Of a stretch of DNA of 64,000 nucleotides, positions 23,441 through 36,420 are shown one piece after another (position 1 is the stretch's first letter; each line of letters begins with the position of its first letter). The notes beneath the pieces are model-generated. The model was not told the DNA's origin, searched no databases, and saw only the letters and a list, made by a program, of their open reading frames with translations. Position numbers and translations under genes: made by a program. The stretch is from NCBI RefSeq assembly GCF_949628265.1, contig NC_088787.1, forward strand, positions 3,586,501 to 3,650,500, written 5' to 3'. Source of the DNA: Cloeon dipterum. Lineage: Eukaryota > Arthropoda > Insecta > Ephemeroptera > Baetidae.

Positions 23441-24356
23441 GTCAGCCCTGCTGCTTGAATTGTGGCTGCTGCGATTTTTCCTTGTTCGTGTCTGCGTGCG
23501 CTAAGCGAGTTGCAGGCCTGTTTCTGCGATTAGGCCGACGTTGATATCAGCCACTCGCTTATCACCCTCTTTGACGCAAACAAATTTTTTCCTGCTTGAA
23601 AATCGAACGCAAGCTTTTTTTTAATCAAACTCTGACGCAAATAACACACACAACTAGATTTTAATTCTACTTTTTAGTCTGTCAGCCAGCCAATTGGCGC
23701 TGGTTTTTAAAGCATTTCCCGGAGATGGGAATTATTTTAGCATTAATTATCTTATTCGATCCAATACTGATGGCAGAGAGTTTGCAAAATGAGGTTAATT
23801 AGGTGACTCAGCGGGCTGGTTCCAACTTCCAACTGCTATAGGGGAAAACGACTGGCGTTCTAATAAAAGATCTCGCGAGAAAAGATTGGACCAAAACTCG
23901 TCTGCGGCGTCACGGTGTGCATGTTGCTCACGGAAACGGCTGAGCTGGGTTTATGAAAATAATAATCCAAGAAAATTATAAAAAGCTTTGATCGGCCTCA
24001 TCGGCCCAATTTTTCAATTCTTTTATTTGTCGTTAAAATTTTTTCTTCCTGTTTTTTTTAGTTGCGACTGAAATTTAGATCTGTTTTTTTTTCGTATTTT
24101 CCCGTGCACTGGTATAGTTAATAGTGATTTTCAAAAGGCTTTTTTAAAAACGAATTTCCTGTGAGTTTGCTAGTTTTCCTTGTATGTTGCACAGGACTGG
24201 ATATTTGGTTTATCGCCTTCTGCTTTTATCAAAATCGAACAAAGTGAAAAAGTTCCGGGTAAGGCTGGTATTAAAGGCGAGCTAATTGCTTTCAAAAGCC
24301 ACTCAACTTTCTACGACCCAGCTGCAGTGTCGCCTTCGTGTTTACCCAGCGAGCAG
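23441..24356 (+). promoter_or_regulatory. Y3 upstream region, promoter and 5'UTR exon
   Basis: The sequence from 23450 recurs before Y4 (27290 onward), so Y3 and Y4 are a local duplication with a spacing of about 4.05 kb. The core has 'ttccgggtaaggctgg' followed by TATTAAA at 24269-24275. The 5'UTR exon ends at 24356 (gagcag|gttcgt), and the intron acceptor ends at 24526. The AGTCCA direct repeat of Y1-type promoters is missing. Confidence 0.5.
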
Positions 24357-24544
24357 GTTCGTATTTGTTGATGGAAGTAGCTTTTTCAACTTTTTATTTT
24401 TATTTTAAATTAGCTCTTCTCCTGATAATCAAATGGGGATTGATAATTATCTGTTAATTTTCTTTTTCCTCAGCGGCTTATTATAAAATAAAAGCATTTA
24501 AATCACACCTCTTCTATGTTTTCCAGTACGGGAACGTTGGAGTT

Positions 24545-26416
24545 ATGAATCATTTCTTCTTTTTCGTCGTTTTGCTTCCCCTTTCCTTGACCATTGCCGT
24601 CAACTTCACGCAAGTCTTCGAGTGGCAGAATGGATTTGACTACGAGTGGCCGTCCGAGGCGAACAGGACACAGGCTTTGAAAGATGGAACTTTCAAAGCA
24701 TCGAATGTGTCTCCTCGCTACATGGCAGTACACGGTTCAAGGATCTTCCTCAGCCTGCAGAAAAAAATGGGCGTTCCGGTGACTCTGGTGTCTTTGCCGA
24801 CGAGCAGTGCGTCCTCTGCGTCCCCGAAGCTCACTCCATTCCCTTCGTGGGACAAGCATGTAAGTATAAAGAGTAAGAATCAAATCGCATGCGCTCAACA
24901 ATAAAACAGTCGCTTTTTAGTCGTATTTTGTTAATACTTTTCTATTTTTATGTAAGTTCAATGATAGGTGTGACTTTTGGGAATCCGTAACTTTAATAAA
25001 ATAATAATTTTCAACAGTGAGGATGTCTCAAAGACACCGCAATATTTAGATCTGTAAACATATACGGTTAAAATATTTTTGTGCTTAAAAGTAAAAATTT
25101 GATGAATAAAATTTGTTCAAAAGCGCAAAAATTTACTTTTTTCCAGGGAAATGGAGACTGCAACAAAATTTATGAAGCAAAAGGGCAAGAGGTAGATTCG
25201 ATTGGCAGGCTCTGGGTGCTCGACAGCGGTAGCAACAAATCCAATTGCAATGCGAAACTTTGGATTTTCGATTTAAACAAAAATACAACCGATCTCGCCC
25301 ATCAGTTCCCTTTCCGCGGCTGGATGCACGACTTGGTGCTTGAAGAAACATCCAACGGAACCTTCGCCTACATCTCACGATGGAAAGAACGACACATTGT
25401 TGTGTTTAGCTTGGAGAAAAATACTTCTTGGATCGTGAACACGCCAGGAATCGAGGTTTTTTCCATTGCCCTGTCCCCTAAGGAGAAACCGAGACAACTC
25501 TACATCTGCAAATTCAACTCCACTGAACTGTATTCAATTTCCGTCGCCGAACTTCGCAATGGAACTCGAACTGAAAACCCGGAACTAATCGGAAAGTGGA
25601 CTGCGAGACCATACAGAATGCTGATGGACAACCATGGGACCATGTATGCCGCCTTTTGGGAGAAGAATTACACTTCCTCGTGGAAAACTACCCAGCTATT
25701 TCAGGAGCAGCGTTTTCTCGAGGTAAAGGGTCCAAATTTAAATAAGAAATTTGGGAAGATATTAAAGATTGAAATCAATTATTGCTGTCAACATTTCGCA
25801 GTATTTTAAATTGGAGAGTTCCGTGCACGGTTATCTTCAATCTTAGCCTACGGCCTTAGCTAAAATTACAATATTCCGCAAACATTTTAGGTTGGAGAGC
25901 GGAATATTAGGTGGCCGTTTACATTTGCCCTGGACTCGTCGGGAACCTTTTGGATTACTGAGCATAATAAAACAGGGTCCAAGTCAAGGCGCAGACTGCT
26001 AAAGGTTGCACCAACGCCAGGTAATTTTCTTCGGCAAAATAGCTCTTTTTCTGGAAGTTCATTTAACCTTAGAGATATGTAAAACATTGTTTCTATTTGG
26101 TTAAATATTCATTTCCTAATGTATCCACTTTTGCACATTTACTAAAGGCGGACGTTTCGCAGGAAAAAGGCTAGTTGAAAACTTTACTCTGATCGGCTCG
26201 CTCGCCTTCTTCTTGGTCTTGAGCTGCATAATCATCCTCTGGCTCTCCCTGAGGATGAAAAAACAGCAAAATTCCAACGAGCAGCGCAACGCAGGTGCCG
26301 AGGAAATGGAACTGCCAACTGTCCCGAATCCTGCCTCAACGGAAATGGTGCACGAGGAAATCGAAAATGATATGTATGGCGTCTTGTCGGCCCCGCCCCC
26401 TAGACCAAGGCTTTGA
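24545..26416 (+). CDS. Membrane-anchored Yellow-family protein Y3
   Basis: Exons 24545-24859, 25147-25722, 25891-26020, 26148-26416, all phase-consistent; 429 residues. A signal peptide (FFFVVLLPLSLTIAV) is followed by a full Yellow domain: VFEWQNGFDYEWPSE, DSIGRLWVLDSG, HDLVLEETSNG, YRMLMDNHGTMYAAFW, FALDSSGTFWITEH. The last exon is unlike normal Yellow proteins. After a short stalk it encodes one hydrophobic helix (LIGSLAFFLVLSCIIILW), a basic stop-transfer stretch (LRMKK), and a cytoplasmic tail ending IENDMYGVLSAPPPRPRL. YGVL fits a YxxPhi sorting motif and PPPRPR a proline-rich ligand. The predicted topology is type I with the Yellow domain outside. PolyA signal at 26523-26528. The first two coding exons match the lengths of Y1 exactly. 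Confidence 0.85.
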
Positions 26417-26529
26417 GAAATAATACCCAATTTTGTCATATTCTTAAATATAAACTCAGTTATTTAATCTTCTAATGTTTATTGTTAGCCAAAGCGAATA
26501 TGGTAGTGGCTTTTATATTTTAAATAAAA

Positions 26530-28290
26530 TAAATTTTGAAATCCTTATTACATTTTAGGATAAAATTTGTTGTTTTCATCTGTCTGTCAATGTCTATGTT
26601 GCCGCTGATTGATTTTTCATGCTTTAATCACTCTGTTTTATTTAATAAATATACAATATTATATACAAAATGTGACCTATGTTTTATGCACTAAATATCA
26701 TAAAATTTTTAAATAAAATTGATTAGAAATGATTTCCGTTGCTCTGGGAGGTGGGAAAAGAGTATATCTCTGCAGTTTCCAGTGGCTGTATGATGCAGCA
26801 CGTCGAAGCACGAGTTTTTAGCCAAATGAGAATAAATCAATCAATATTGCGTGCTCAGGTCGTCGTTGTCTCTGGGGGCTAGTAAAAGTGAGCCTTCAGC
26901 AAAATTAAGGAAATCATAGACCAGATGTATGCAACCTGCGCAGAAAAAAAGCAATGCCCGTTGCGTATCCATTCGACAATTTTAAGCCAGTTTCAAACAT
27001 CCAAACGAATCAATCTTAATCAACGATGCATCTTGGCATCAGCTGGATTTTTTAGTCAGTAAATGAATTCAAGTTCAAGCGGACCAACGCACATAAAATC
27101 TAAACGAGTAAAAAAATATTGCATTTTTTGCATTTTTGAGCCCTCTTTTCAGTATTTCCGCTTTTTTAACATATTATTCAGCACTACCCACTAGAGTATC
27201 AATCGAATTTGTAGGCAAAAAACTGTCAGCGTGCTCTCTATGACATTTTATTTTAGAAAAAAATCTGTCAACCAAACATCCCTGCTGCTTGAATTGTGGC
27301 AGCAATTTTTCCTTGTTCGTTTCTACGTGCGCAAAGCTAGTTGCAGGTCCGTTTCTGCGGTCAGGCCGACTTTGATAGCAGCCACTCGCTTATCGCCCTC
27401 TCTGACGCAAACAAATTTCCTGCTTCAAAATCGAACGCTGCTTGGAATCTTATTAATCCGTGTTAAATATCACAATAAAATTAATCTTTTGCTGAAGTAA
27501 AGTTTTAGGCTCACTTAAAGAGAAAGTGGGTTCCATTAGGAAGTATACTTCCTTTTCCCCCAGAAATATCCCTTTTTAAGAAAAAAAATCAAATTTTGTG
27601 CGGGCCATTTTAACACATGTCCTGCTTGCAACCGCATCGAGTCAAGGAAAGTGAAAAATAAAAATTCCAGAAACTTGAAATATAATGAGTTTAAATGCCT
27701 GCTCTCGCGATGTTTATCCAAGAACTAGATTAATTCTTGTTTTATTTTTGTTTTTCAGCCAGCCAATTGGCTTACGTTTTTAAAGCGTCCCCGCAGTGTC
27801 CATATACAAGGGGATATATTTATTTGAGCATACATCTTACTGGCTGCCTGATATCAGAGCGTCGCAATGTGGTTAATTAGGTGTCTTGGAAACGTTAATT
27901 AGCTCAACTGGATGGTTTTCGCGTCTTTCCAACGGTATGACGGACAAATGTGTTGCGTTTCAATAAACACTTGGGTGCGGGGAGGCGCAAAGATGGCCAC
28001 GTGATTGGGCCAAAGCTCCTCTGCGGCCATTCGGTTTGCTCAAAGCTCACGGGAAATACAGAGCAGAGGTAAAAAAACATGCTTCCGAAATGTGATGCAT
28101 TATCTAAGTGGAATTGCGTTTCTATATGCAGTGAAATAGCTTATTTATTATTGCCGATATTTTGGAATTTCCAGCTACTATCGTTCCGTTTTCCTTGTTT
28201 GAGGCGTAGGAAAACTGATTGATACTGCGTTTTGGTTTATCGCCTCCTGCGTAGTGCCTTTATCAAAATCGATAGAGCTAGGTGAAAAAT
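26530..28290. other. Y3-Y4 interval
   Basis: 26740-26880 has a counterpart at 30230-30390, downstream of Y4. At 26905-27060 a frame reading ATCAEKKQCPLRIHSTI resembles the start of the frame at 30420, suggesting a decayed exon. 27060-27430 repeats the end of the GC-rich block and the start of the Y3 upstream region. No intact gene was seen. Confidence 0.4.
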
Positions 28291-28403
28291 TTCCGGGTAT
28301 ATAGGCTGGTATTAAAGGCGAGCTCGTTGCTTTCAAAATCCACTCAATTTTCTGCACGACACAGCTGCAGTTTCGCCTCCGATTTCCCCCAGCGAGCAGC
28401 TAG
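28291..28403 (+). promoter_or_regulatory. Y4 promoter and 5'UTR exon
   Basis: 'ttccgggtatataggctgg' followed by TATTAAA at 28310-28316, as in Y3. The 5'UTR donor is after 28403, and the acceptor ttcag ends at 28575, 18 nt before the ATG. Confidence 0.45.
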
Positions 28404-28593
28404 GTTCGTATTTCTTGGAAGCAGTTTTTGTTCCTGTTTTATTTTAAATTAATTCATCTCGTAATAAACAAATGGCTCAAATCGTCTTTGGTTAAACTGT
28501 ATATCTTTAATTTTTTAGTTTTGTTTTTTCTCTATAATGAAAGAATTTTACACAAACCTTTATTTACTTTTTCAGATCGGGAACGTTCGAGTC

Positions 28594-29862
28594 ATGAACA
28601 CTTTCTTCTTTGTCATCGTTTTACTTTCCCTTTCTCTGGCAACCGCCGCCAACTTCAATCAAGTCTACCAGTGGAATGAATTATTGGACTACGAGTGGCC
28701 CTCCGAGGCGAACAGAAAACAGGCCTTGAAATACGGAACTTTCAAGCCTGAGAAAATTGCACCTCTTTACATGGCTGTACATGGAACAAGGATCTTCCTC
28801 GGCCTGTATAAAACTGATGGAATTCCGGTGATTCTGGTGTCTTTGCCAACGAGCAGCGCGTCCTCTGCGTCCCCGAAGCTCACTCCTTTCCCTTCGTGGA
28901 ACGTGCATGTAAGTGTATAAGAATAAAGAGTAGCAATAAAATTATGTGCGCTTAGTGAAAAGAGTCACATTTTAGTTGATTATTGCAGAGTTTTCTTGAA
29001 TTTTGCATGAAATTTGCAGCCATGTCTACAAAAGTGTTTGAATTTTGTGGATTAAACGTGGTCAGCATTGTCACAAAATATCATAATATCCAACACCAGG
29101 GAAAAAGAGTAGAACTGTTTAGTGTTAGAATTTGTAACCTAAATAAAATAAAAATTTACTTTAATGGGGTCGTCATCGTCACCAGGTACCATTTAATTAA
29201 TATATGGCAAAAATATTTTTTTCAAATTAATAATTTTGTTAAAAAGCGAAGTTTCGATGTAGAATTGTTCAAAAAATTATAAACAATATGTTTTTCTCGC
29301 AGGAATACGGAAACTGCGACAAAATTGAAGATACAGCAGGGCTGGAAGTAGATTGTGTTGGAAGGCTGTGGGTTCTGGACAGCGGGAGCGAAAATTGTGA
29401 TGCAAAACTATGGACCATTGACTTGTCCAACAACGATCACACGGAACTCAGACATCGATTTTCTTTTCGAAAATGGATGCAAATGGAGTTTTTTCAACCA
29501 TCAAGATATCTCTGATTATATATCAATTTCCAGACGTCTCCACTTTTCCTTCCCCCACGGCCAAACCCAACTGCACATGTAACGGTGGAAGTTTCACAGG
29601 AAAAGGGCAAACAGACAAGTCTACAAACCCTGCTTTGATCGGCTCACTCGCCTTCTTATTGGTCTTGAGCTGCATCTTCAACCTGTGGCTCACCCTGAGG
29701 ATGAGAAATTCGAAAAATTCCAAAGAGCAGCGCAACCCAGGCGCCGTGGAAATGGAAACGTCCACTGTCCCGAATACTGTCTCGCCGGAAATGGTGCACG
29801 AGGAAATCGAAAATGATTTATACGGCGTCTTCCCGGCCCCGGCCCCTCGTCCAAGGCAGTGA
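28594..29862 (+). pseudogene. Yellow-family copy Y4 with internal deletion
   Basis: Exon 1 (28594-28908) is intact, with signal peptide and VYQWNELLDYEWPSE. Exon 2 starts normally at 29303 (DCVGRLWVLDSGSENC) but breaks at about 29480, in the codons matching WMHDLVL. The sequence jumps there to intron-like sequence just before the last exon, and translation stops at 29515 after about 175 residues. The last exon (acceptor ttccag, 29534-29862) stays open and encodes the same anchor and tail as Y3: LIGSLAFLLVLSCIFNLW, then IENDLYGVFPAPAPRPRQ. The second half of the Yellow domain and exon 3 are gone. Without a donor at the break, the anchor cannot be joined in frame. PolyA signal at 30056-30061. 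This is a deletion pseudogene of a membrane-anchored Yellow. Confidence 0.75.
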
Positions 29863-30419
29863 GAAATATCTGATATTTTCCATTTTTCATATTCTCATAT
29901 AAACTATTCGCTTTTGTGGTGACTTAATTGTAAAAAAAAACTAAAAGTTTGACATTTAATTAAACTTTAGATGTTTTTCAACCAGATTTTCTATCTAATT
30001 TAGTTAGCCGAGGAAAATAAAAATAAAAGTCAGTTATTTAAATTTTTATGTTTTGAATAAAATAATTAAGTTTTTTTCTGTCTGTAAATTTTTTTGCTTT
30101 AATCATTCTGTTGTATTTGCAAGGAGAAAAATAAATATACAATGAAAAATCACCTCTAAGAACCAGTCCCGTGTTTTTTTAAACTCTTCCACAAAAAAAA
30201 AAATGAAAACGCATACTGCTTAAAAATTATTTCCATAGCTGTGAGAGGTGAGAAAGTGGGACACTGTGCACCTCGTGGGTTCCAGTGGCTGATGATGCAG
30301 CACGTGACGGCGTCAAAGCACGAGTTTTTGGCCAATTGATAATAAATCAATCAATATCGCTTGCTCAGGTGGTCGTTGTCTCTGCAGTTAGACTGTGAGA
30401 GAGCAAAGCCTTCAGCAAA

Positions 30420-30830
30420 ATGAATCAACTCAAAGAGCAGATGTGTGCAACCTGCGCGGAAACAAAGACATGCCGGTTGCATATTCATTTGACAATTTTC
30501 AGTCATTCGAACTCTCAAACGAATCAGTGTAGGCTTTTAATGAATATTGCGAGAATATGTTTTCTCCTGCGGACAAGAAGACGCAACCTGCTCTGCAACA
30601 ATGTCTGGCCGGTCGCATGCATTTGTATTCCTGTTCGAAATGACTCAGGACACGCAAAACGAGTAGACGAAGATCTTCTAATCGATGACGTATCTGGGCA
30701 TCAGCTGGATGACAACTTCGGGGGTTTTAGCAACGAGAGGGGAGACAGTCGGCCTAGGTTACTCCAAATTACAATTTTATACGGCAAAACTAACATACGT
30801 TTAAATTGTAATTTGGTGTCTCGAAGTTAG
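30420..30830 (+). CDS. Unrecognised open frame, possible decayed ZAD-like exon
   Basis: 136 codons from an ATG. The start MNQLKEQMCATCAETKTC has a CxxC close to the N-terminus, and the next residues run into LTIF, as in a ZAD domain. No second CxxC pair fits, and the rest has no recognisable domain. A similar but shorter stretch lies at 26905-27060, so the sequence was duplicated with Y3/Y4; resemblance there at protein level (ATCAEKKQC; LINDASWHQLD against LIDDVSGHQLD) hints at past coding. It may equally be non-coding. Confidence 0.25.
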   Translation: MNQLKEQMCATCAETKTCRLHIHLTIFSHSNSQTNQCRLLMNIARICFLLRTRRRNLLCNNVWPVACICIPVRNDSGHAKRVDEDLLIDDVSGHQLDDNFGGFSNERGDSRPRLLQITILYGKTNIRLNCNLVSRS

Positions 30831-30839
30831 TGTACAGCT

Positions 30840-32795
30840 AATGCCGTGAATATCTCGAAAAGAGGAGGCATTAATTGATTTTCTGCATACTTCCCCATCT
30901 TGATATTTCAGTTTCTACCTGCCAGGTTCGTTCCACGTTAATGGCATGCAAGGAACGACAAGGAAAATAACTTTTTTCCATAACGCCTGCTCATTCTCAC
31001 TGGGAATGTCATTCGTTCATTTATTCATTGGTGGCGCTGTCAGCTTTCTTCCTTCCCTCTCCTTCCATTCATTCCCGCTGACGTCACACGAGTCGCGTGC
31101 CACTTTTGTTGCGGGTTGCATAAGATGCACGATCTGAAGGCGGGAAACTGTACACAGCCCCATTTCAGACAACGTTATTGATTTTTTTCCCTAGAAAAAC
31201 CCGGTATATGAAGTAATTTTTCCGAGAAAATTCGGCACGCTTTGACATCATTCCATGCTAACGTCTCAAAATTGTATCATTTAAAAGTCTCCTTTTTTTT
31301 CTCTCTTTTTATCCCTGTCCGAGGACCGGAGGACCGGGAAGGGCGCGCACTGCACTGGCACGAATGCTGAAACCCTGGTGCGAATATTACCGCGAACGGA
31401 TAACATGGGCGCACCGGGCCGCACAGGGACGCAGCCCACTCAAGGGCCACTTGCCTCCACACCGAGGACTGCATTGAAACGCTAGACATTCGTCACGTGA
31501 ACCCAAATCACGCGTGCTGGAAAGGTGCAAACCAGCCCGTTGAGCAATTTGAGCATTTCGAGTCACTAAACTAACCACTTTTTGCCATCTCTGACATTGG
31601 GTAGCCAGTATTAGATCTCCCAACTGCTCAAATACCTCCCATTGCTTTGACTCTCCTGAGAGTGCCGCTGAACAATGCGAGTCAACGGGCTGGAATAGAA
31701 ATATGTTTGTAATGCCATCATTGACTAGTTTGTTTCATTATTAATTTAGCGAGGGTTCGGTACAAAATCAATACACTCCCGTCCCATAACGAATAATTAT
31801 TGATTTATTTTTCCTTGGTCATTTTGTTGGCCTATTTTAGATCTCTATCTGAGGCTCAGCTTCGTTTTCTCTTTTGCGGCTGACGCGACTGCCGCTGCTT
31901 ATTGATACCCAAATTTATGACTTGTGATAAAAAATTACTCTCGTCGCGTTAAACCTGATAAATTTCACGAATTTAGAAATTCTTTCAACACCAACTACTA
32001 TCGTAATTTCGATAGTGGATAAGATTATTGAAAGATTATTTGATTAACTAATGGATTATTCAAATATATTTTATACAGAGATAGGTTTGACTGGGTTTCA
32101 CAGATGTTTGTTTTCACAATAGATGCATAACGCATAACATTTGAGTGTCTAGGGAAAAAATTAAGTAAAATTCCATGGACTGGGCCTTTCGCTTGATTTA
32201 TCAGTGACGTTGCGATGTTGCGACCTAAAATTGAGGTTTAATCAGTCTCGATGAAGTTTTATCTAAGTTAAAAAAATACTGTGTTTTTCTTCTTTAGCCC
32301 TGAAAACAAATGAAGTAGAGGATAGATAAAAATTGGGTCGCGATAAGACGCCACTGCACGCACCACATAACTCCGGTAGAGCATCTCCCGTTTTCGACCA
32401 ACGCAAGCAGATAAGAATTTGAGATAAAAGCGATGAAGAATTTGTCCATGCAAAAAGTGGCGAGTCGCCCAGCCTGTTGAGTTACATAAGCATTTCGAGG
32501 CTTTTCATTAACAAAACCTTTTTGCCATCTCTCGTCACATCTCATGATTATCCAAAAAGTCCAAAATTTAACTTACTTGGTACAATATAGGAAAAATGCA
32601 AGCGATATATTTGTATTACTAGAATTAAAAATAACTACTGATAACCGTTGAAATATTTCCTCGTGCATGCTGTAAACAATTATGTTCAAACTGATATTAT
32701 TTTGTCTGGATATGGCAATGTATGGGGCAAAATTGCCCTGCAGAACCATAATAAAGATTACTTTGAAACTAAATTTTTACTTTGGCATTATCTCT
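30840..32795. other. Patchwork intergenic region
   Basis: 30970-31145 repeats the block found between R and Y genes in the other units, with a CRE-like TGACGTCA at 31079-31086. 31280-31500 is GC-rich and unrecognised. 31500-31545 matches 61480-61500 upstream of Y7. From about 32200 the sequence becomes the flank of the next X-box module. No gene was seen. Confidence 0.35.
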
Positions 32796-32809
32796 GTTGC
32801 CATGGCAAC
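32796..32809. promoter_or_regulatory. Perfect X-box palindrome
   Basis: GTTGCCATGGCAAC in the conserved setting, followed by 'gtcatgcgacgg' and cttatctt. Confidence 0.5.
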
Positions 32810-34162
32810 GCTGTGTCACAAGCCAGAAGAAGTCGTTGTCATGCGACGGATATTATCTTATCTTTGTATCACCGACGGGACAGCAGCTTTTTAATCTTTT
32901 CTGTCTCGAAATTATTAACGCCAACAATACCATCCCCATCCAGCTTGGAATTTTAATAAAAATTAAAACAGGAAAGGAGTGAGAAAAAGGCCAACACGAT
33001 CATTTTGCAACCATTTTTTTTCCTTAAATGCTTTTGATTTTGGTTAATTTTTAAAAATGATAGCATTCAAATTTATTAAATACGATAAACATAATTTAAT
33101 TTTGGAAATCTATTCACAATCATTTTTAAATTTCACCTTCGATTAGTATTAAATCTCCATCTCGAAAATCATGGAAAATCATATTTTCCATAACACGAAT
33201 TAAATCCCACTTGTCCAAGTATTGCATTCCAGCTTTCTAACCAAAATTTGTCTCTTGCTGCACTGCTCTGAAGGGGAGCCAAGATCAGATAAGGATGAAA
33301 AACTATATTTAAGCTGCGATAACCTTATTTGTGTAAGAAGAAACCTGTGTATAGAAAACTGCTTCTAAGATGAAGCAAAACCGAAGGAGTCCAATAAACA
33401 ATAAATTATTTAATGAAGAGCTCTCACTATAGTCTAATTAAATGGAAAACATCACATGACAGCTAAAGAGGCCCAAAACCATTAATCTGAATTAAAAAAG
33501 GGATCAAAACAACTATTTTTTATAATGAAGTGGCTGTCCCTTGCGCGTAATAGAAGAAACTTATCACAGTTATTATCTCCTGTGCATGCAAGCAACAAAG
33601 GACAGGTTCAGCTGCTCTAAATCGTATAATCTCGCTGATTAAGACGAGCTGTTTCCTTTTAAGCTCTATTTGATGGGAGCTTTTTGTGAGAGAGCCATCA
33701 ATCAAACCATCAAACTAAACAGCCATCCATATCAGACAAGCATGGCAGCAACTGATAAGACGGAAATCACGCGTGACAGCAAGGATTGTCAATTTTCATG
33801 CGGTGATGGCATGGTCCAAAGTCAAAATTCAGCACAGAAGCGATGATCAGATAAGGGATGAGTTTGAAATTGGTGTACAATAAGAAAAAGATTAGAAACT
33901 ACAATGATTATTTAATTTTAATATTGAACCAAAAAAGCAATTATCCTTCCAAACAATTTTTACTGACGTGATATGCCCACGAAAAATTCAATAATATTTA
34001 ATGATTATTTTTTAAAAAGTGAAACACTTATTGCGCACGGAGGCGCAGTCAAGATAAGTTCAAGATTAGAGAATGAATACGCGTCCTAATTCGTAGATAA
34101 AGAACACCGTCATATAAAATACACATAATCTGCTTCTCCCAGCAAAGAATACCGCGTAATAA
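32810..34162. promoter_or_regulatory. Convergent 3' module with GATA sites (unit 3)
   Basis: Counterpart of 1937-3241 leading to the 3' end of R3, with GATA-type sites near 33290, 33560, 33755, 33848 and 34053. No conserved frame. Confidence 0.4.
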
Positions 34163-36420
34163 TCATTTTTTAAACGCTCCTTGCTGCGCTGCATGAAGGA
34201 CGAAATCTTTCGCGACATCGCCATTCAAGAGCCTGAAGCCATCACTGTTCACAACCGCAGTCATGTGCTCCATGCAGAACTTCAAAACGAACTCCTTGAG
34301 TTCCTAAAAAGAATTGAGTGTCTCAACCAGACATTTTCTTTTCAAAAGTTAAATTTTGGCACCTCGGCAGCAAGTTGAATCGCTCTATCGTAAACCGAAG
34401 CAGCGTTTCCCACGGTCACGCCTCTATTTGATAATTTTCAGGCACTCGTTTTGCAGATCAGTCATTTGATAGAAGTGGGCCAAGGCGAATAGCTCTTTAA
34501 TTTCATTTAATATTTTCAAAAACACCACAACAATTAAAGTTAATTACCCAGTGCCAAATCTGGCTGCAAATCAACCTCGTTTGTGTAGAAGTATTTCAAA
34601 AAGGCGAAAAATACATCGTAGCTGTGATGCTCGATGATTTGCTCACTGTTTAAGCATAAGTTTTGGTTAATTCACAAGTTAAAATATTACCTTTCGTTGC
34701 TCTCTTTCCAATTACCCAGGAACATCGTCCTGAAGACGGCGCATCGCATTAACAAAATTGTTTTATGCGCTCGAATTTTCTTTCCCTCGACAACGAAAAC
34801 AACGTCAGCAGATTCCTATCCAGCACAGATAATCTAGTTATAAATTTTGCAAAGAAATGTGTATTATTCCTTACGGCGTCATCAAAATGTTTCTTGAGCC
34901 ATTCCCATTCGTGACTTTCGTTTGCAGTGTTCTTTTCCTCTATCGCCTCATAATCACGGTTTGTACGTAATGGTTGGAATGTAACGGCAACAATTGGAAT
35001 TTTCGCAAAAACTTCATCCAGTGAAGTGAATGAGGTTTTTGTCGGAATGATGTTTATTTCGCCTTAAATTTGAATTCGTGGTGGAGAGTATTTAATTATG
35101 TTTATTATTGACACAAACTCATACCATTGAATTCACCCCAAGCGAATACTTCATCTGCTTCTGTGACTGCAGCACTCGTATGGCAATTGTAATGAGCAGC
35201 TACGTCTCTTATCCTGTCCAAAAACAAAACAAATATTGATTTATGCCCAATTTTTGTCATGCAAATAATCTAAATATTTCATTAAACATCAGTATTCATG
35301 CTTGTCTTTTTTTATATAACCTGCACATATTCCCAAATATCAAAGTTGGTTGGTGTGAATTTTCTCTGGTTCCATATCCAAGCTGCCCTGCGCTATTCCA
35401 TCCCCAAGAATAGACTTTTCCATCGTTGGATAAGGCCAGGGCATGATTATTTCCACAAACAATTTTTGTAATTGTGATTCCTTCCAAGCCGGGCACTTTG
35501 CGAGGAATGTCTTGCTCCTCCACGTCTTCTTCACTATGGCCCAGAATGCCATCTTCATTTCTCCCCCAAGCAAATAACTTTAAAGGGAATGATACATTAA
35601 TTATATATAAGGAATTAAATGATATTTCCTTTTGTCCATGTATAATAACATCCACTTTAAAAACACAATGAAAAATAGAAAATAATTTTCACCTCTCCTG
35701 AGTCTAGCAGTGCTAAAGATGACAATGCTGGACAAGCGATGGCTGTCACAACTCCCCCAGCCGCAGAAAAGTCCAATTTCATTGGAAGAGTTTGGTAATC
35801 ATTGTGTCCCAGTCCCAACTGCACGTCTATATTCCAACCAAAGGAAAAGACCTTAAGAGTGTGGTGTTTGGAAATTGTAAATTAATTCGAATAACATTTT
35901 ATTTTATTAAAACCTCTCTATCCGAGGTTAAAACCAGAGTATGGTGATCGCTGCAGGCCACTTGCACAACTCTTTTTGTTGACAAAATTCCTTCTATTTT
36001 GGTTGGGATCAAGGTTTCTTGTTCCGTACCCAGTCCAAGCTGGCCAAAATCATTTAATCCCCAGGCGTAAACTGAGCCGGTAGCAGAAATCGCAAAATAC
36101 GTCTTTTCTGAGAATTCCAATTCTGAGAAAAAAATAACGCATTTATTTTGGAGTCACATCAATATTTTTCCTTAATAAACTTCACCTTGAATGTTTTGTC
36201 CGCACAATTGTTCAATTTTTGTGTGCTCTGTGCGTGCCCCAGTGGCCATCCACGTTGCCACCACGAAACCTCGTCCGTGGATTTTACGTGGATGAGTTCC
36301 ACGAACCTATTTTGCCATTTTTTCTAGTGCACTCATTTGGAAATACTTTCTCATTCGATATTTGACCATTTTTGAGCAGATTTAGTTTGAATTTTTGGGT
36401 TTTTAGGGTAAAATTAACGT

